64,000 nt of DNA from Fen-1258 sp964441505 (GCA_964441505.1 CAYTUV010000017.1:1-64000), one strand, 5' to 3'. Shown: positions 7,483-16,670, counted from the first letter of the stretch. The notes: generated by a model not told the origin, from the sequence alone. A program made the numbers and translations.

Positions 7483-9948
7483 TTATTCCGGAATTAACCT
7501 GAGTACTTTTTTTGATGACCGAACGAACTCATCTTCTCTTAAAGGAAGTTTGATATATTTTCCCTTCAGCCACATGTCGCTCATGTCTTTGTAATGATCG
7601 CTCATAAAATGTCCCGACTGACCCGTTGGGAGAATGAATTCAAGATTATCCGGATCAGCAAAATCAAAAATATAACGCATTGAAGGCCCAAGAATATTTG
7701 AATATGGTTCGGAACGATGAGGCTTTGCTGGGTCGGCCGACTGTTCAAATAATTCCGGGAATGAATACTCTGTATTGAATATTGTGGTTCCATCCCCGCC
7801 GATGCTGAATGGGCCAACATTAAGAAGTTTATCAAGAAAAGGGGAGACATCATGAAACATATGTTTGAATGTAACTTTGTGGATTTCTCCCCACTGCCAA
7901 TCGGCAATATCCATCCCATATTTTTTTTCAAGTTCTGAAAGTGCGTCTACTAAACTTTTTCTGATAATATCGTCACGTGTTTCAGCCTGAGGTGTGCGAA
8001 TGTCATCGAAAAATGATGAATTATTCTCCTCGAGCATTTTCGGTATTATTCTATACGGAACATTGGCAACGAAAACATATTCTTTGAGAAGATCATCATC
8101 CATTTGATCTTCAAAAATATTTTTAATGAGATTTTGAAAAAATCTGGTGTAGATCGTCGGTCCCTGACTTCTGCTGTCCATTTCATAATTCCAATTCTTA
8201 AAGAGTTCAAGCGCAAGCTTCAGATTTTTATCAGTTACCTTTACGCTGTTGAACGCCGGGATGAGATAAGCTGTAATTTTCGTTGCGTACGGGGAGACAA
8301 AATCATTCTGATATTTTTTAAAATCCTCTTTCGATTGAGCCGGTTTTGAGTTAAGCAGATCAGTAATCCTATCAATGCGCGATGATGGCTCCCAAATATT
8401 GGAAATGTGGTATTTGAAATTAGCTATAGTTTTATTGTTGGCAGAGGCAATATAGTTCTGCGACGGATTAAATAATTTGGGCATCTCCTCGTATGGTACA
8501 AAACCCTTCCAATCATTGACGTCTGTAGTACCATCATAAATTAATGATGAACTGTTAGTTGTGCGGATAGGAAGCTTTGCAGCACAGATGTAGCCGATAT
8601 TTCCGTTCACATCACCATACACAAAATTCTGTCCTGGTATTGAAAAGTGACGTACCGCCTCTTTGAACTCATCCCAATTCTTTGATTTATTAATTGAGAT
8701 TGCGGCAAACATTTCATCACTAAATTCCTGACCGGTCCAACGCATACTCATCTGGGCGGTCTGCACACCGGATTTTGGATATAATATTTTAAATGGATGA
8801 ATATCTGTAATGATCGGTCCGCGGTGGGTTCTTTTTATTTCATAGACAACACTTGCTGAATCCTTTACATGTATTGTATCCTTCTCAATACTTAATTGTC
8901 GCCAGGCACCGTTGAGAAAATAATTTTTCCCCGCTGAATCAATTTTTTCGACATAAAAATCTGCATCATCGGCCATAACATTTGTCATAGCCCAGGCAAT
9001 GTTTTGATTTTTCCCGATTACTATTGCCGGTAAACCGGGAATCGTAAAGCCCTCCGCGTTCCATTCATTGCTTCTAATCATAGCGAAGAACCATCTGCCC
9101 GGAGCTGTAAACGCAAGGTGGGGATCGTTTGCAATGATCGGTTTACCGGATGCCGACATTTTTCCATTTACCACCCAATTGTTTGATCCGATATGTGTAC
9201 CGACGAATCCAGTAAGATTTCTAAATAGCTGATCAACTTTCATCAGATCATTTTTGATTGATGCGAATTCTTTAATATCGGATGGAATAATAGTCGGAGA
9301 ATTTTCCGGAAAGTCGGGTAAAAGTTCTTTTGCTTTCTCATGACCAAATTTCTGAACTAGTTGGGAGAATGTGAGATCTGTCCACCAGCTAATGTTCAAT
9401 TCCCACGCCATCAATTTTGCAATAAGAAGACTGTGTTCAGGCTTCCATGGATAAGGATCATAACCGAGTACATCAAACTCAACGGAGTATTTTCCCTTTG
9501 CTTCTTTTAGAAATGCGTTTATGCCTTTTGAATAAGCTTCCAATATTTTTTTTGAAAGCGGATTCAGTCTATCATAATCCAACTTCAAATTTTTTAATAT
9601 ACCAACAGTACGAAACATTTGATCGATAGGCACTGCTTTTGCGCCAAGCACCTCGCTAAGCCGCCCCTCACCAGCTCTCCTGGCAATATCCATCTGAAAC
9701 AACCGCTCCTGAGCGTGAACATAACCCAGAGCAAATGCCGCGTCTTCATCATCGCCAGCTTTGATCATGGGTACCGCGAATCCATCACGGTAAATTTGAA
9801 CGCTACCATGCAAACCTTTTACACTCGTTTCCCCATCATACTGAGGTAAAGATTTTTTGAGCATTGAATATGAAAGTGCGAACAGGATTATTATAATCAC
9901 TGCAAATGATACTGTAATACCAATTAAAACTTTTTTCCAGGTATTCAT
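7483..9948 (-). CDS. Penicillin acylase family protein (peptidase S45)
   Basis: N-terminal nucleophile hydrolase of 821 residues, made as a precursor that cuts itself at an internal serine. A membrane anchor or signal lies at about residues 7-29. The nucleophile is Ser255 in 'HIGSNNWVV', which marks the boundary between alpha and beta chains. The conserved 'GKPIIANDPHLAFTAPGRWF' and 'GKNQNIAWAMTNVMADDAD' segments follow. Natural substrates could be acyl-homoserine lactones, beta-lactams or other amides; the sequence does not decide. It probably acts in the periplasm or at the membrane. It is separated from metF by 65 bases and is divergent from rmuC. Confidence 0.9.
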   Translation of the reverse strand: MNTWKKVLIGITVSFAVIIIILFALSYSMLKKSLPQYDGETSVKGLHGSVQIYRDGFAVPMIKAGDDEDAAFALGYVHAQERLFQMDIARRAGEGRLSEVLGAKAVPIDQMFRTVGILKNLKLDYDRLNPLSKKILEAYSKGINAFLKEAKGKYSVEFDVLGYDPYPWKPEHSLLIAKLMAWELNISWWTDLTFSQLVQKFGHEKAKELLPDFPENSPTIIPSDIKEFASIKNDLMKVDQLFRNLTGFVGTHIGSNNWVVNGKMSASGKPIIANDPHLAFTAPGRWFFAMIRSNEWNAEGFTIPGLPAIVIGKNQNIAWAMTNVMADDADFYVEKIDSAGKNYFLNGAWRQLSIEKDTIHVKDSASVVYEIKRTHRGPIITDIHPFKILYPKSGVQTAQMSMRWTGQEFSDEMFAAISINKSKNWDEFKEAVRHFSIPGQNFVYGDVNGNIGYICAAKLPIRTTNSSSLIYDGTTDVNDWKGFVPYEEMPKLFNPSQNYIASANNKTIANFKYHISNIWEPSSRIDRITDLLNSKPAQSKEDFKKYQNDFVSPYATKITAYLIPAFNSVKVTDKNLKLALELFKNWNYEMDSRSQGPTIYTRFFQNLIKNIFEDQMDDDLLKEYVFVANVPYRIIPKMLEENNSSFFDDIRTPQAETRDDIIRKSLVDALSELEKKYGMDIADWQWGEIHKVTFKHMFHDVSPFLDKLLNVGPFSIGGDGTTIFNTEYSFPELFEQSADPAKPHRSEPYSNILGPSMRYIFDFADPDNLEFILPTGQSGHFMSDHYKDMSDMWLKGKYIKLPLREDEFVRSSKKVLRLIPE

Positions 9949-10063
9949 TCACGTTTTCCAAGAATTGCATTCTAAATTTATGAAATAAATGATTTGCTGA
10001 ATAACAAAATATTTGATAAATAAGCGCTCACAATTCTGCTCAACTCCTAAACGATGGTGAATT

Positions 10064-11347
10064 ATGAATGAAATCTTGCTTGTAATCTCAATCCTTATAC
10101 TTTTGTCTCTCCTGATTTTCTTTTTTATGATGTATAAAAGACTCTCTTCCGGAAGTGACTCAATAATTAAAAGTGAATTTGAAAAGATGGACAGATCGTT
10201 CCGTGATGAAATTACACGCAACCGAGAAGAATCCTCAAAAAATGCAAAAGCACAACGCGAAGAAGTTAACGAGTCGATACTAAAACTTGGTGAACAAATT
10301 TCCACAACTATCGGAGAGATTTCGAAAGGACAGAAAAACCAATTAGATATTTTCGCCAAACAGATGAACACATTAACGCAGATGAACGAACAGAAATTTG
10401 ATAAACTCCAGGAAAAAGTTGAATCGCAATTGAAAGAAATTCAGGACAAGAATGAAAAGAAATTGGAAGAGATGAGGCAAACTGTTGACGAAAAGTTGCA
10501 CGCTACATTGGAGAAACGTCTCGGCGAATCGTTCAAATTAGTTAGTGAACGGCTTGAACAAGTTTACAAAGGCTTGGGCGATATGCAAGAACTTGCGCGC
10601 GGTGTTGGAGATCTTAAAAATGTTTTAACGAATGTAAAAACACGCGGCGGTTGGGGTGAAATACAATTAGAGAACTTAATAGATCAAATTCTAACACCTG
10701 AGCAATACGAAAAGAATGTCCTCACTAAAAAAGGAAGCAGCGATCGTGTAGAAATAGGAATTAAACTTCCCGGTCGAGATTTGGTTAAGAGTGAAACAGT
10801 ATGGCTGCCGATCGACGCTAAGTTCCCTGTAGAAGATTATCAAAGATTACTTGATGCTCAAGATCTGGCAAATGTTGCTGCCATCAATGACGCGAATAAG
10901 GCAATTGAAACACGAATTAAAGGTGAGGCAAAGAAGATTGCCGAAAAATATCTGGATCCGCCTCACACTACAGATTTTGCAATTATGTTTTTACCTATCG
11001 AAGGATTATACGCCGAAGTATTGCGCCGTCCGGGGTTGGCAGAATTTTTACAACGCGAATATCGTGTAGTTGTTTCCGGACCAACAACTCTCGCCGCATT
11101 ATTAAATAGTCTGCAAATGGGATTCCGGACATTGGCAATTGAAAAACGTTCAAGCGAGGTTTGGAAAATTTTGGGTGCAGTTAAAACGGAGTTTGGAAAA
11201 TTTGGTGAAATATTAGACAAGACTCAGAAGAAATTGCAAGAAGCAAGTAATACAATTGACGAAGCGGCAAAATCATCACGGAAAATAGAAAGACAATTAA
11301 AAGACGTACAGTTATTACCAACAGCCGAAAATGATCTATTAACATAA
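10064..11347 (+). CDS. rmuC: DNA recombination protein RmuC
   Basis: 427 residues: an N-terminal membrane helix (about 3-23), a long coiled coil (about 30-170) and the RmuC nuclease-like domain with 'ARGVGDLKNVLTNVKTRGGWGE' type sequence (about 178-200), 'DAKFPVEDYQRLL', 'FAIMFLPIEGLYAEV' and 'LAALLNSLQMGFRTLAIEK'. RmuC limits inversions and other rearrangements in E. coli; biochemistry is poorly defined. The REP element of the transposase begins 4 bases after its stop codon. Confidence 0.93.
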   Translation: MNEILLVISILILLSLLIFFFMMYKRLSSGSDSIIKSEFEKMDRSFRDEITRNREESSKNAKAQREEVNESILKLGEQISTTIGEISKGQKNQLDIFAKQMNTLTQMNEQKFDKLQEKVESQLKEIQDKNEKKLEEMRQTVDEKLHATLEKRLGESFKLVSERLEQVYKGLGDMQELARGVGDLKNVLTNVKTRGGWGEIQLENLIDQILTPEQYEKNVLTKKGSSDRVEIGIKLPGRDLVKSETVWLPIDAKFPVEDYQRLLDAQDLANVAAINDANKAIETRIKGEAKKIAEKYLDPPHTTDFAIMFLPIEGLYAEVLRRPGLAEFLQREYRVVVSGPTTLAALLNSLQMGFRTLAIEKRSSEVWKILGAVKTEFGKFGEILDKTQKKLQEASNTIDEAAKSSRKIERQLKDVQLLPTAENDLLT

Positions 11348-11351
11348 CGCA

Positions 11352-11392
11352 GAGACTCGACTTGCCTACCGCAGGCAGGTTTACTGAGTCTC
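11352..11392 (+). repeat. REP-like palindrome, left of the RAYT remnant
   Basis: GAGACTC at 11352-11358 pairs with GAGTCTC at 11386-11392, with an inner 'GCCTACCGCAGGC' stem. This element and the one at 12018-12058 are inverted copies of each other (similar at about four of five positions) and bracket the RAYT gene, the arrangement expected of REP doublets. Confidence 0.75.
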
Positions 11393-11402
11393 CTCCAAAT
11401 GT

Positions 11403-11989
11403 ATGAGTTTGTATAAAAACAGATATCGAATTGAATCAACACGATTAGATGTTTGGGATTACTCAAAATATGGATACTATTTTGTAACCATCTGCACAAA
11501 AGATAAGCGAAGTCATTTCGGAAAAGTTGTTGATGAGAATATCTTACTAAACAATATCGGTGAAAAAGTAAAAGAGATTTGGCTTGAAATTAAGAATCAG
11601 TTTACAGATGTAGAGTTAGATGAATTTGTGATCATGCCAAATCATCTTTATGGAATTATTTTTATTAGTAGAGATGCTATTAATAGCGTCTCTACAGATA
11701 ATCGAAAAACTGGTTTTGCGGAATGAAAAATCCGATGCTTTATAGAAATCACCTGTCTAGAATTATTCGTTGCTTCAAAGGAAGAACAACATATGAAATT
11801 CATCATACCTTACAATTTCCTGATTTCGCTTGGCAGCCAAGATATTATGAACATATAATTCGCAATGAGAAATCATTTCAAAAAATTCGTGAATACATTC
11901 AATTTAACCCTCTCCAATGGGCGGTAGACGAAGAGAATCCAGAGGCGATGAAACGCAGAAGACTAAATGACTTTCAAGATCTTTCATGA
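11403..11989 (+). pseudogene. REP-associated tyrosine transposase (RAYT, IS200-like), frameshifted
   Basis: Two open stretches in different frames together make one Y1-type transposase. 11403-11726 (107 residues) gives the N-terminal part: 'DYSKYGYYFVTICT' and the metal-binding region 'VIMPNHLYGIIFI'. 11723-11989 (88 residues) gives the C-terminal part: 'FKGRTTYEI', 'WQPRYYEHIIRN' with the catalytic Tyr, and 'IREYIQFNPLQW'. The frames meet at an ATGA overlap, so coupled synthesis of two halves cannot be ruled out. However, the second His of the HUH motif is Tyr83 (CAT to TAT at 11649-11651), which should abolish metal binding. A 28-base REP palindrome sits inside the first half just before the break. 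Confidence 0.85.
11668..11695 (+). repeat. REP-like palindrome inside the transposase coding region
   Basis: GTAGAGATGCTAT pairs with ATAGCGTCTCTAC around a central TA, with one T/G pair as the only deviation. It encodes the stretch 'RDAINSVSTD' in the first half of the transposase. It has the same TGTAGAGA-type ends as other palindromes in the window (33744, 51934, 54937). It lies where intact RAYTs carry a variable linker, so it probably inserted in frame. Confidence 0.75.
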
Positions 11990-12017
11990 AATAATGACAC
12001 TTAAATAACATACTGTA

Positions 12018-12058
12018 GAGACTCGATTAACCTGCATGCGGTAGGTAGGTCGAGTCTC
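12018..12058 (-). repeat. REP-like palindrome, right of the RAYT remnant
   Basis: GAGACTCGA at 12018-12026 pairs with TCGAGTCTC at 12050-12058; the interior reads 'CTGCATGCGGTAGG'. Its reverse complement lines up with the left element at 11352-11392, giving an inverted pair around the transposase. Confidence 0.75.
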
Positions 12059-12116
12059 AACCCTAAAGCTATATTGCAATAAATATTTTGAGATATGTTT
12101 ACTCAACCAAAGCTCC

Positions 12117-12794
12117 ATGACTGATTATTACAAAGAAAAACTTTCTGCCGAAATATTAAAGCGAGTTTATGAAATCGCTCCGCAACGCGTGAGAGAATAT
12201 TTTGAAGCAGAAGTCAATCATGTTCTCCAATATATTCGTCCGAGTAGTTTGGTTTTGGAACTCGGTTGCGGTTATGGAAGAATTCTTCCATCACTCGCTA
12301 GAAAAGCTAAATCGGTAATAGGAATTGATACTTCCTTTGCAAGCTTGTTTTATGGTCAAGAAATGCTGAAAGATCTCTCTAACTGTTTTCTAATTCAAAT
12401 GAATGCCATACAACTCGCATTTCACGACTCCATTTTCGATATAGTAGTTTGTATTCAGAATGGAATCTCGGCTTTTCATGTTAATCAAATTGATTTAATC
12501 CGCGAAAGTATTCGTGTAACCAAACATAGCGGAACAATTCTCTTTTCAAGTTATTCTGAAAAATTTTGGAATCATAGATTAGAATGGTTCCAACTACAAT
12601 CGAATTCCGGTTTACTGGGTGAACTTGATTTTGAAAGAACGCGTAACGGCAAGATAGTTTGCAAAGATGGATTTACCGCAACTACTGTGAGTTCAGATCA
12701 ATTCAAAGAACTCGCTTCAGAAATTAACAATATTGAGGTGAAAACAGTGGAGATTGATGAATCCTCAATCTTTTGCGAGATATTTAAAAAATAG
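12117..12794 (+). CDS. Class I SAM-dependent methyltransferase
   Basis: 225 residues with the SAM-binding motif I 'VLELGCGYGR' at about 46-55, acidic motif 'VIGIDTS' and a motif IV-like 'SIFDIVVCIQNGISAF'. It resembles methyltransferase domain 11/25 small-molecule methyltransferases. The substrate is unknown. It stands alone between the RAYT remnant and the LiaF-like operon, with no operon partner. The 92 bases after its stop hold only the promoter of the next operon. Confidence 0.82.
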   Translation: MTDYYKEKLSAEILKRVYEIAPQRVREYFEAEVNHVLQYIRPSSLVLELGCGYGRILPSLARKAKSVIGIDTSFASLFYGQEMLKDLSNCFLIQMNAIQLAFHDSIFDIVVCIQNGISAFHVNQIDLIRESIRVTKHSGTILFSSYSEKFWNHRLEWFQLQSNSGLLGELDFERTRNGKIVCKDGFTATTVSSDQFKELASEINNIEVKTVEIDESSIFCEIFKK

Positions 12795-12881
12795 ATGACT
12801 TATTAGATTTCCCCAAGCTAAACTCACCGATATTATTCGGCTACTCGCCGATTTCTATTCCTGGAATCCACAACAATCCAT

Positions 12882-12889
12882 TAGATTTG
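12882..12889 (+). promoter_or_regulatory. -7 box of the LiaF-LytTR operon
   Basis: TAGATTTG is a full match to TAnnTTTG. The -33 side is weak (CTG at 12861-12863, 18 bases upstream). A start near 12896 leaves a leader of about 33 bases to the ATG at 12929 and argues against a longer reading from 12887. Confidence 0.45.
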
Positions 12890-12928
12890 CCGTCAAAAGA
12901 AGTGAAGATAAAAAAGAAGGAGAATAAA

Positions 12929-13624
12929 ATGGAAACACCTAAACTTCATGGAAGAGTGATAATAGGAATAATACTCATGTTGCTTGGCGGTTTATTCTTA
13001 TTACGTAATTACGAGTTCTTCGATTTCCCTTACGAGTATATCACATGGGAGTATTTCTTTATACTGATTGGTGTTCTTTTCTTTTTCCTGTCACGTAATA
13101 AAACTGCCGGCGTTATTTTTATGGCTATCGGATTATTCAATCTTGTTCCGGAACTCTGGCCGTTACTTCTGGTTCTGATTGGTTTCTATATAATTTTCGG
13201 AAGAGGATGCTGCGGTCATAACAGATATTTTAGGAGCGCCACAGTAAATGATTCCACAACACAGTCGGCAGGTGGCAGTGACTACATTGAGAGTGTGAAT
13301 GTATTCGGCGGAGGAAATAAAGTAATTCATTCGGATAATTTTAAAGGCGGCAACATAGTTTCAATTTTCGGCGGCTCGGAAATTAATCTTTCCACCTGTA
13401 AGCTGGCACCGGGAAATAATTATATTGAGATTACTGCTGTTTTCGGCGGGACGACTATTATTGTTCCTCACGATTGGAAAATAGAACTTGATGTACTTCC
13501 AATCTTTGGCGGATTTGGAGATAAGCGCAGCAAGGATCCCAACAAAACTTTTCAAGCAGGAAGATCTCTTGTAATAAAAGGATTAGTCATTTTCGGTGGC
13601 GGAGAAGTTAAGACAATTTTCTAA
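12929..13624 (+). CDS. LiaF-like membrane protein, copy 1
   Basis: 231 residues: four hydrophobic segments in the N-terminal half (beginning 'RVIIGIILMLLGGLFLL', the LiaI/LiaF-like or DUF5668 pattern), then a beta-rich soluble domain with repeated 'FGGG/FGGS/FGGT' turns, as in the LiaF C-terminal (cell-wall-active antibiotic response) domain. In Firmicutes LiaF restrains a sensor kinase. Here a LytS-type kinase follows two genes later, so a similar role is plausible (inference). ATG 12929 has a clear AAGGAGA Shine-Dalgarno 7 bases upstream. It is a tandem paralogue of the next gene. Confidence 0.85.
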   Translation: METPKLHGRVIIGIILMLLGGLFLLRNYEFFDFPYEYITWEYFFILIGVLFFFLSRNKTAGVIFMAIGLFNLVPELWPLLLVLIGFYIIFGRGCCGHNRYFRSATVNDSTTQSAGGSDYIESVNVFGGGNKVIHSDNFKGGNIVSIFGGSEINLSTCKLAPGNNYIEITAVFGGTTIIVPHDWKIELDVLPIFGGFGDKRSKDPNKTFQAGRSLVIKGLVIFGGGEVKTIF

Positions 13625-13699
13625 TTCACAAGTCTAGGTCATGTTGTTAATGTTAATTGGTTAAAAAGATTAATAAGCTGAAAAACTCAGGAGGATAAA

Positions 13700-14446
13700 A
13701 TGCAGAACTCAAACGGAAGAATTTGGCTGGGAATTATTTTAGTAGTACTCGGGGGTTTGTTCTTACTGGACAATTTTGGTTTTCCATGGTTCTACGAATT
13801 TGATATTACCCACATGATTTTTTCATGGCATACATTCTTTGTGATTGTTGGTATCGTACTGATTGTCAACCACAGGGACAATTTTTTAGGCTACATATTT
13901 GTAGGTATAGGTGCATTTGGAATGCTTCGTCATCTTCCGTTTTTCTCGGAATATGATTTTAGCGACTTCTGGCCGATTATTTTATTATTTGCCGGGTTAT
14001 GGCTCATTCTACGCAGGAACGGAAAACATCCTAGCTCTCATAAATCCTTTTCGTCGGATAATCGGTTTCATGGAGAGCGTCAGACACAATACTCCCAACA
14101 GAATTTCGATTCTCTCGACGAAGTAAGTGTCTTCAACTCAATCCACAGAGTAATAATCTCTGATAATTTCCGCGGCGGAAATATTACCACAATATTCGGT
14201 GGAACAAAATTGGATTTAACTCAGGCAAAACTTGCACCGGGTGAAAATGTTCTGGAATTGACAACTCTATTCGGAGGTGCCAATATCCGGGTACCTCAGA
14301 ATTGGAAAGTAATTCTAAATGTAACTTCGATCTTTGGCGGTTTTGATGATAAACGATTTGCCAATTATAATAACGAAGAAACAAGCGGGGGTATATTGAT
14401 AATAAAAGGTGTTACTCTTTTTGGCGGCGGCGAACTGTTATATTAA
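13700..14446 (+). CDS. LiaF-like membrane protein, copy 2
   Basis: 248 residues, a clear paralogue of the previous gene: the same N-terminal 'RIWLGIILVVLGGLFLLDNF' membrane part and a C-terminal beta domain with 'FGGTKL', 'FGGANI', 'FGGFDDKR' and 'LFGGGEL'. The central linker (about 112-135) is polar and differs from copy 1. AGGAGG stands 6 bases before the ATG. The histidine kinase starts 18 bases after the stop, which supports one operon and a joint function in envelope sensing. Confidence 0.86.
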   Translation: MQNSNGRIWLGIILVVLGGLFLLDNFGFPWFYEFDITHMIFSWHTFFVIVGIVLIVNHRDNFLGYIFVGIGAFGMLRHLPFFSEYDFSDFWPIILLFAGLWLILRRNGKHPSSHKSFSSDNRFHGERQTQYSQQNFDSLDEVSVFNSIHRVIISDNFRGGNITTIFGGTKLDLTQAKLAPGENVLELTTLFGGANIRVPQNWKVILNVTSIFGGFDDKRFANYNNEETSGGILIIKGVTLFGGGELLY

Positions 14447-14463
14447 TAATAAGTGAGTGGAGA

Positions 14464-15510
14464 ATGAGCAATCCGTTTATTACCAACAAAAAAGTTTTGG
14501 CTACATATAGTATAGTCTGGTTTTTTATTTTTTGTGTGCATGTAATTGTGCTGAACTTTTTTCTGAAAATTCCCCTTATTCCTTCATTACTTGATAGTAT
14601 TTTTTTTAACGGACTTTATCAGGTAATCGGTATTAGTCTTTGGTATACGGTAAGTTTTAATTCTCTTGATAACTACTCGACGGCAAAAATATTTTTCAAT
14701 CACATTGCCGCGGCGGTTATAACTTCGGGATTATGGATAGGGATTGGTTACTATTTAATGTCTAATGCTGTCACAGACTATCGAATTTATTCTGAGTTTC
14801 TAACCAAGTCTTTAATCTGGAGATTTTTAATTGGAATTCTATTCTACACAATAATCATAGCAGTGGATTATGTGATAATTTACTACACAAATTTTCAGGA
14901 AAAGCTGTTAAAAGAAGTTGAACTTAACGCTCTGGTGAAAGAGGCGGAGCTGAAAACTCTCAAATACCAGATCAATCCGCATTTCATTTTCAATAGCCTG
15001 AATTCAATCAGCTCACTTACCATATCAAATCCTCATCAGGCTCAGGAGATGACAATAAAACTCTCCTCCTTTTTGCGAAGCATTCTCTCCAAAAACGAAA
15101 AACAAAAGAATAGACTGAGCGAGGAGATCGCAAACGCGAAACTCTATCTGGATATTGAAAAAGTCAGGTTTAACGATAGATTTGAATTTGTTGAAGATAT
15201 TAAGACAGAATGCAAAGAACTGGAAGTTCCAAGCATGATTTTACAGCCAATATTCGAAAACGCCATTAAACATGGTGTTTATGAAAGTTTAGATAAAGTG
15301 ACAATAAAACTTTCATGCGGAATAGAAAAAGAATATTTTAAAATTATGGTTGAGAATAATTTCGATCCCGATGCGATCCCCCGTAAAGGCGAAGGTATCG
15401 GAATTAAGAATATCCGGAACAGACTGAAGTTAATTTACAACCAGGAAAATCTTTTAACAGTTCAAAAAACAGAGAACTTATTTAAAGTAAATATTTTCAT
15501 ACCGGTGTAA
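14464..15510 (+). CDS. LytS/YehU-type sensor histidine kinase
   Basis: 348 residues: four or more membrane helices in residues 11-142, a linking helix, then the His_kinase domain with phospho-acceptor His173 in 'INPHFIFNSLNSISS', N-box 'PIFENAIKHG' and G-box 'GEGIGIKNIRNRL'. There is no periplasmic sensor domain of size, so the input must come through the membrane, possibly via the LiaF-like proteins upstream. The response regulator starts 5 bases after the stop. Confidence 0.92.
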   Translation: MSNPFITNKKVLATYSIVWFFIFCVHVIVLNFFLKIPLIPSLLDSIFFNGLYQVIGISLWYTVSFNSLDNYSTAKIFFNHIAAAVITSGLWIGIGYYLMSNAVTDYRIYSEFLTKSLIWRFLIGILFYTIIIAVDYVIIYYTNFQEKLLKEVELNALVKEAELKTLKYQINPHFIFNSLNSISSLTISNPHQAQEMTIKLSSFLRSILSKNEKQKNRLSEEIANAKLYLDIEKVRFNDRFEFVEDIKTECKELEVPSMILQPIFENAIKHGVYESLDKVTIKLSCGIEKEYFKIMVENNFDPDAIPRKGEGIGIKNIRNRLKLIYNQENLLTVQKTENLFKVNIFIPV

Positions 15511-15514
15511 TATT

Positions 15515-16273
15515 ATGAAAGCAAAGGGCATTATCAGGGCAATAATAATTGATGACGAGACACTCGGAAGAGATATTATCAAAAGCTATCTCACAAAATT
15601 TGAGAATATTGATTTGGTTGCCGAATGCGCGGACGGTTTCAGCGGAATAAAGCAGATCAATGAACTAAAGCCCGATCTAATATTTTTGGATATACAGATG
15701 CCTAAACTTACAGGCTTTGAGATGCTGGAAATTTTAGAGGATCCGCCGGTTATTATTTTTACAACCGCATTTGATCAGTATGCCCTCAAAGCATTCGAAG
15801 TTAACGCCACCGACTACCTCTTAAAACCATTTTCGGAGAGCAGATTTGAAGAGGCTCTTAATAAAGCCATAAAACTAATCACACACTTTCCGGCGGTAAA
15901 GCAGGAATTATCGGGACTTGTAAAAGCAATAGAGACACGCAATGAATTTCTTGATAGATTGGTGATAAAACACGGACAGAAAATATTAATTATTCCGATT
16001 GATGAACTACGGTATATAGAAGCACAGGATGATTACACAATGCTTTATACCGAGAAAGGAAATTTTCTTAAGCAGAAAACAATGAAATATTTTGATGAGA
16101 ATTTGAATCCAAAAGAGTTCATCCGCATCCATAGATCATACTTTGTAAAACTTACTGCCATTAAGCATATCGAATTATTCGAGAAAGAATCCTACCGCGT
16201 TCATCTAAACGACGGTGTTAAATTACCTGTTAGTAAAAGCGGTTACCAGAATTTAAAGGAGATACTAAAATAG
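15515..16273 (+). CDS. LytTR-family response regulator
   Basis: 252 residues: receiver domain (about 6-122) with acidic pocket Asp13/Asp14, phospho-acceptor Asp59 in 'DLIFLDIQMP' and Lys104 in 'YLLKPF', then a LytTR DNA-binding domain (about 148-250) with 'IRYIEAQDDYTMLYT'-like and 'FIRIHRSYFVKL' strands. It is paired with the LytS-type kinase. A likely target is its own operon; no obvious pair of direct repeats was identified upstream of 12929. Confidence 0.93.
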   Translation: MKAKGIIRAIIIDDETLGRDIIKSYLTKFENIDLVAECADGFSGIKQINELKPDLIFLDIQMPKLTGFEMLEILEDPPVIIFTTAFDQYALKAFEVNATDYLLKPFSESRFEEALNKAIKLITHFPAVKQELSGLVKAIETRNEFLDRLVIKHGQKILIIPIDELRYIEAQDDYTMLYTEKGNFLKQKTMKYFDENLNPKEFIRIHRSYFVKLTAIKHIELFEKESYRVHLNDGVKLPVSKSGYQNLKEILK

Positions 16274-16302
16274 ATTCGAACTAAACTTATATAGGAGTAA
16301 TT

Positions 16303-16599
16303 ATGTTTGTTCTAATATTTATTTTTAATTTTTTGATTGCTGCTTGGTTTTATTCATCGGCTAAAGAAGTCGGTAAGAATAGTATTCTCTGGTTTTTCTT
16401 TGGTCTGTTTACATGTTTCTCATTAGGTCTGTTGTTTCTCAAGTTCGGGGAGTTATATCTTTTACCAACCAATAAAACGGTTGCCGAGGCATTCTCAAAT
16501 CGTAATCTTAAGCTCTATCTTGAAATTGTCACTATGATTTTGATTTCAGGGTATGCGTATATGGTTCGAAATCTGTTTTTGAATAAGAAAAAATCGTGA
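16303..16599 (+). CDS. Small membrane protein of unknown function
   Basis: 98 residues with three likely membrane helices (about 1-18, 26-48, 69-88) and a lysine-rich end. AGGAG stands 5 bases before the ATG. It begins 30 bases after the LytTR regulator and so may be the fifth gene of the LiaF-LytTR operon. No family was recognised. Confidence 0.6.
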   Translation: MFVLIFIFNFLIAAWFYSSAKEVGKNSILWFFFGLFTCFSLGLLFLKFGELYLLPTNKTVAEAFSNRNLKLYLEIVTMILISGYAYMVRNLFLNKKKS

Positions 16600-16640
16600 A
16601 AGCAATCTTTGATAATATTACTTATGACTTCTAATTGAAG

Positions 16641-16670
16641 TTGGTTCTCTCTTACTTTATATTATATTTC
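16641..16670 (+). promoter_or_regulatory. Promoter of the toxin-antitoxin pair
   Basis: TTG at 16641-16643 and TATATTTC at 16663-16670 give TTG-N19-TATATTTC, matching TAnnTTTG except for the last base. The same -7 sequence, TATATTTCG, recurs before the aldehyde dehydrogenase. The start would lie about 45 bases before the antitoxin ATG. Confidence 0.6.

Noticed and set aside
9949..10371. 140-codon open frame on the minus strand between the acylase and rmuC
   Set aside because: Most of it is antisense to the coiled-coil part of rmuC; composition is biased accordingly.
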